The position numbers and the translations under genes are program-made. Below, one piece after another: positions 5,733 through 7,921 of a stretch of 7,921 nt of DNA (position 1 is the first letter of the stretch; each line of letters starts with the position of its first letter). Origin of the DNA: Rhodothermales bacterium (lineage in GTDB: Bacteria; Bacteroidota; Rhodothermia; Rhodothermales; VXPQ01); the NCBI GenBank assembly GCA_028283985.1, contig JANQSQ010000377.1, forward strand, positions 1 through 7,921, read 5' to 3'. The notes below the pieces were generated by a model that worked only from the letters and a program-made list of their open reading frames with translations, did no database searches and had not been told where the DNA came from.

Positions 5733-6401
5733 ATGGCGGCAAAACCGGCACTGGATGCTGTTCCTTCTCGCCCCAAATCCGATAATTGCGACAACGCTTG
5801 GCGCGTTCTCGAATATGCGCATGAGACGGCGGCATCGTTCCTGGAGATATTTTCCAAGGATAGAAGCCCGGGCGCGCCGAGCAGATCGAATCAGGACCTC
5901 CTGCGGGCAATGCTCGTATTCGTCAGCGCCGGCCTGGACTCAATGGTAAAGCATCTTGTAAAGGACGCTCTTCCTGACGTTATTAAAAAGGATCCTGCAG
6001 CACATGATAATTTTCAGGAATTCGTGGAGCGAACGATCAAGAAGGGAGACCAGCCTGATTACAAAACCATGGCGGATATTCTCGTTGCCGAGAATCCGAT
6101 TGACCGGATGATCGCCATGTGGGTAAATGATTTGACTGCCAAAAGCCTGCAATCCGCCGACGAGCTATTCAGAATCGCTTCGTACTTCGATATTAAATCC
6201 AATATCATTTCTAAAGAGCCAAATAAATTGAAAGAAGTTTTTCGAATAAGAAATAACATCATCCATGAAATGGATGTCGATTTTTCACAAGAAAAGCGCA
6301 ATCGAACGCCTCGGCAAAGAGACGAGATGATTGAGGCAACCAACCGATTGCTCAAGGTTTGCAAGGCCTTTTTGAAAGCCGTGGACGACAAACTTAAATG
6401 A
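5733..6401 (+). CDS. HEPN-domain protein, candidate RNase (RX4H motif)
   Basis: This 222-residue all-helical protein carries RIRNNIIHEMD near its C-terminus, giving R173-x4-H178. This is the HEPN signature in which Arg and His of two subunits form an RNase site. Upstream helices DLLRAMLVFVSAGLDSMVKHLV (about 55-76) resemble the first HEPN helix pair, and the region 185-222 is the closing helix (EMIEATNRLLKVCKAFLKAV). The architecture is closest to RiboL-PSP/MAE_28990-like HEPN proteins, which act in toxin-antitoxin, abortive infection and other defence systems; some members lack activity. GAGG at 5721-5724 serves as ribosome site, inside the end of the beta-flower gene, so translation is coupled. 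Base composition changes from GC-rich to AT-rich around 5970, within the gene. A likely function is RNA cleavage on infection or stress, but that is inferred only from the motif. Confidence 0.78.
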   Translation: MAAKPALDAVPSRPKSDNCDNAWRVLEYAHETAASFLEIFSKDRSPGAPSRSNQDLLRAMLVFVSAGLDSMVKHLVKDALPDVIKKDPAAHDNFQEFVERTIKKGDQPDYKTMADILVAENPIDRMIAMWVNDLTAKSLQSADELFRIASYFDIKSNIISKEPNKLKEVFRIRNNIIHEMDVDFSQEKRNRTPRQRDEMIEATNRLLKVCKAFLKAVDDKLK

Positions 6402-6429
6402 TAATATACATAAATTGGATTCCAAAGGC

Positions 6430-6462
6430 AAAATGATCATAGTCTATGATTGAGCATTTTTT
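6430..6462 (+). terminator. Bidirectional hairpin terminator candidate
   Basis: The stem is AAAATG + ATCATA, loop GTC, TATGAT + CATTTT, with a four-base TGAG bulge on the 3' side, followed by two more T. Read on the minus strand it also ends in TTTT. It lies 28 bases after the HEPN stop and 47 bases beyond the stop of the convergent nuclease fragment, as expected for a shared terminator. The stem is AT-rich, so strength is doubtful. Confidence 0.45.
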
Positions 6463-6509
6463 ATGGCAGGCCAATCTTTATCGACCTGCTCAAGAAATTT
6501 GATTTGTAA

Positions 6510-6848
6510 TTACACCACTTGATCCAAAAATTCGTCAAGAGAGACAGGATATCTGGTGCTTAAATCGGAAGTGTTTACTTTTACCGCACCTATTGTGCAC
6601 TCCTGGCAAGGTTTACCATTACGATAGGGCCTTTTTTGAAACGGCGCCGGCTTCAGAATATTCCTCTGGCCCGCAATGTCGAATGCAACATTGAATGCAT
6701 TAAGGTAAAATTGAAACTCCTCCCTATTGCGAAAGCCTTTCTCCCAATAGTTCGACAATTGCAGTCTTAGCGGATACCATGAATCAATACGCCAGAACAA
6801 ATGTTTAGCAAACCAAATATGGACCCACGGATTTCCTCCTCGGCCCAT
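6510..6848 (-). pseudogene. PD-(D/E)XK nuclease, detached C-terminal fragment
   Basis: This 112-codon open frame starts GRGGNPWVHIWFAKHLFWRI, which fits the conserved GGxPW/xxW end region of PDDEXK_4-type nucleases, followed by a helical, aromatic-rich stretch. It lies on the same strand as, and just downstream of, the N-terminal fragment at 6889-7335, but in a different frame. In-frame TGA lies only four codons before the first ATG. Its own start has a GTGGC context with no clear ribosome site, so it is more likely a remnant than a new gene. Comparison with usual family length (about 350-400 residues) suggests roughly 100 residues between the two fragments are missing. It may, however, be expressed as a short hypothetical protein. 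Confidence 0.6.
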
Positions 6849-6860
6849 GCCACATCAGGA

Positions 6861-6897
6861 TATATATAACCTGTTTTAAATAAACAGGTTATATATA
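6861..6897. repeat. Perfect 37-base palindrome at the nuclease gene break
   Basis: Arms TATATATAACCTGTTT (6861-6876) and its exact reverse complement (6882-6897) flank a five-base TAAAT loop. The N-terminal nuclease fragment reads into one arm and meets its stop (TAA, 6889-6891) there; the C-terminal fragment resumes just beyond the other arm. It could be a small inserted palindromic element, a scar of mobile-element excision, or a cruciform-driven deletion junction. Confidence 0.85.
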
Positions 6898-7335
6898 ATC
6901 TTCTTGCTCATCGTCTTTCTTGGCTATTGATAAATATCTATTTAATTGACCGCTATGTTCTTCGGAATCTGTCTTATCTTCAACAATGAAAGTGATCATT
7001 TTTTCATCTATTTCGGCTTGAAAATAGACATCTATTTTGTTGTACTGTTTCTCGGGTTTATATACCTTTCCCACCTTGCAAGCACCTTCATAGGGTATCA
7101 GTTCGTCATTACGGGCGAGCACGCTGACTGCTCCTTGTTCTTGCTCTCCTGCTCTAAACAGGGCCTCGACGAATGCCCGTCCACAATTAGCCAATTCCTT
7201 GTGCTCATTACAGGACAGCCTATCCGTATCCATGCCTCCCCACTTCACCAGCCAGCAGATGAAGGCGTCCTGGGAGAGTTCGCTGGTAGCGTAATTGAAA
7301 ATATTGGGTATTTCAAAACCAGGATTATCCGACAT
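6889..7335 (-). pseudogene. PD-(D/E)XK nuclease superfamily protein (PDDEXK_4-like), truncated
   Basis: The 148-residue fragment begins MSDNPGFEIPNIFNYATSEL, with ELSQDAFICWLVKW following; this is the typical start of PDDEXK_4 proteins, with the first acidic residue near E19. The nuclease core follows: KIDVYF (D102), FIVEDKT (E119, K121) and EEHSGQLNRY with the trailing Q130 of the motif. The active-site set is thus intact, but the chain stops at DDEQEDYI inside a perfect palindrome, just where the family normally continues for about 200 more residues. GGAACGAG just before the ATG is a fair ribosome site. Base composition is AT-richer than the flanks, a sign of transfer. Such nucleases are often found in defence islands. 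The truncated product may be unfolded or retain partial activity. The 167 bases between this gene and 7503 hold nothing I can support. Confidence 0.72.
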
Positions 7336-7502
7336 GCTCGTTCCGCGGTAAGAAGTATGAATAGGATAGAATTCAAAAAGATTGCATCGTCACATGGCAC
7401 GGAAGATAAACAAATCAAGGATAGCTCTCCGAACCTGATTCGCATCATTCCCTTCCGCCTTGTTCGCACAAGTCGCATCGAATATCTGTTTCGAAAAAAA
7501 CA

Positions 7503-7921
7503 TCACCCTACCCCGTATTCCTGCATCTTTCCGCGCACGAACGTAACGGACCGGCGCAGGCGTTCCATGCCCCGGATCGGGTCGTCGCCGTCCTCGATGG
7601 ATATCCAGCCGTCGAAACCCACATCCGCCAGAATGGAAAAGATGCGGTCGTAGTCGTTGAGGCCCTCGCCGATCACCCCGTGCTTCAGAATGTCCGCATA
7701 GCCCATCCCCGGCTCAGCTTCGATCCGGCGCAGGTCCGCCAGCGCGCCCCCCTCGAGCATCCGGTCGCTGGCATGCATGGTTACGACCCGGTGCTTCACG
7801 GCTTCGAGCAAGGCGATCGGGTCTTCTCCGGCAATCAGCGCATTGGACGGATCGTAGTTCACGCCGAAATGGGGCATGTCCCCAAGGCGGTCCAGCACCT
7901 CCAGAAAGGTTTCACTGTCCT
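7503..7921 (-). CDS. Sugar phosphate isomerase/epimerase (AP-endonuclease 2 TIM barrel), C-terminal part
   Basis: The frame is open from the window edge to the stop at 7503, so about 139 C-terminal codons are visible and the start lies outside. The sequence DMPHFGVNYDPSNALIAGED, then VKHRVVTMHASDR, GEGLNDYDRIF and GWISIEDGDD, are the hallmarks of the xylose-isomerase-like TIM barrel family. The Asp in NYDPSN, the His in TMHASDR and the Glu in SIEDGDD are expected metal ligands, and all are present. Members isomerise or epimerise sugars or inositol derivatives; the substrate cannot be told from this piece. The region is GC-rich like the left end and likely marks the end of the accessory block. 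No hairpin terminator follows the stop, only a run of seven T on the coding strand. Confidence 0.9.
   Translation of the reverse strand, partial: DSETFLEVLDRLGDMPHFGVNYDPSNALIAGEDPIALLEAVKHRVVTMHASDRMLEGGALADLRRIEAEPGMGYADILKHGVIGEGLNDYDRIFSILADVGFDGWISIEDGDDPIRGMERLRRSVTFVRGKMQEYGVG

Noticed and set aside
6467..6490. GCAGG/CCTGC stem after the HEPN gene as a second terminator
   Set aside because: A five-pair stem with a 14-base loop and no T-run on either strand is unlikely to terminate.
7245..7478. 77-codon hydrophobic open frame on the minus strand
   Set aside because: It overlaps the start of the nuclease fragment in another frame and has no ribosome site; the hydrophobicity comes from the AT-rich upstream region.

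Overview
The window looks like a piece of a GC-rich chromosome from the Bacteroidota/Rhodothermota side of the tree. The main reason is the left end: an ECF sigma factor, a FecR-type anti-sigma factor with a C-terminal STN-like (DUF4974-like) domain, and the start of an exported protein that opens like a TonB-dependent receptor with an N-terminal STN domain, all on the minus strand. This cell-surface signalling layout is typical of that group. Rhodothermia is an inference from GC-richness and gene style, not a proven assignment.

Layout. (1) 1-2210, minus strand: sigma factor, then FecR, then the truncated TonB receptor, probably one regulatory cascade controlling uptake of a polymer or metal chelate. 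(2) 2211-6401, an accessory block. It holds a divergent intergenic region with a repeat, a small single-span membrane protein with a hendecad coiled-coil tail (2505-2765, plus), a convergent hipBA toxin-antitoxin operon (4317 down to 2771, minus) with a very AT-rich operator region, a second near-identical copy of the small membrane protein (4745-4972, plus), and a tight two-gene operon of a 4-fold beta-flower protein (5415-5729) and a HEPN-domain protein carrying an RX4H motif (5733-6401). (3) 6402-7502: AT-richer sequence with a bidirectional terminator candidate and a PD-(D/E)XK nuclease gene of the PDDEXK_4 type. That gene is broken in the middle; a perfect 37-base palindrome sits at the break. 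(4) 7503-7921, minus: the C-terminal part of a sugar phosphate isomerase/epimerase (AP-endonuclease-2 TIM barrel), running off the window and again GC-rich, so probably the resident chromosome resumes here.

The most interesting features are the coupled beta-flower/HEPN gene pair, which looks like a candidate defence or toxin-antitoxin type unit; the duplicated small membrane coiled-coil genes flanking hipBA; and three copies of a GGTTATATCC-headed non-coding repeat, each preceding a plus-strand transcription unit. Taken together, 2300-7500 reads as an accessory island of growth-control or defence genes inserted between two ordinary metabolic/uptake loci.
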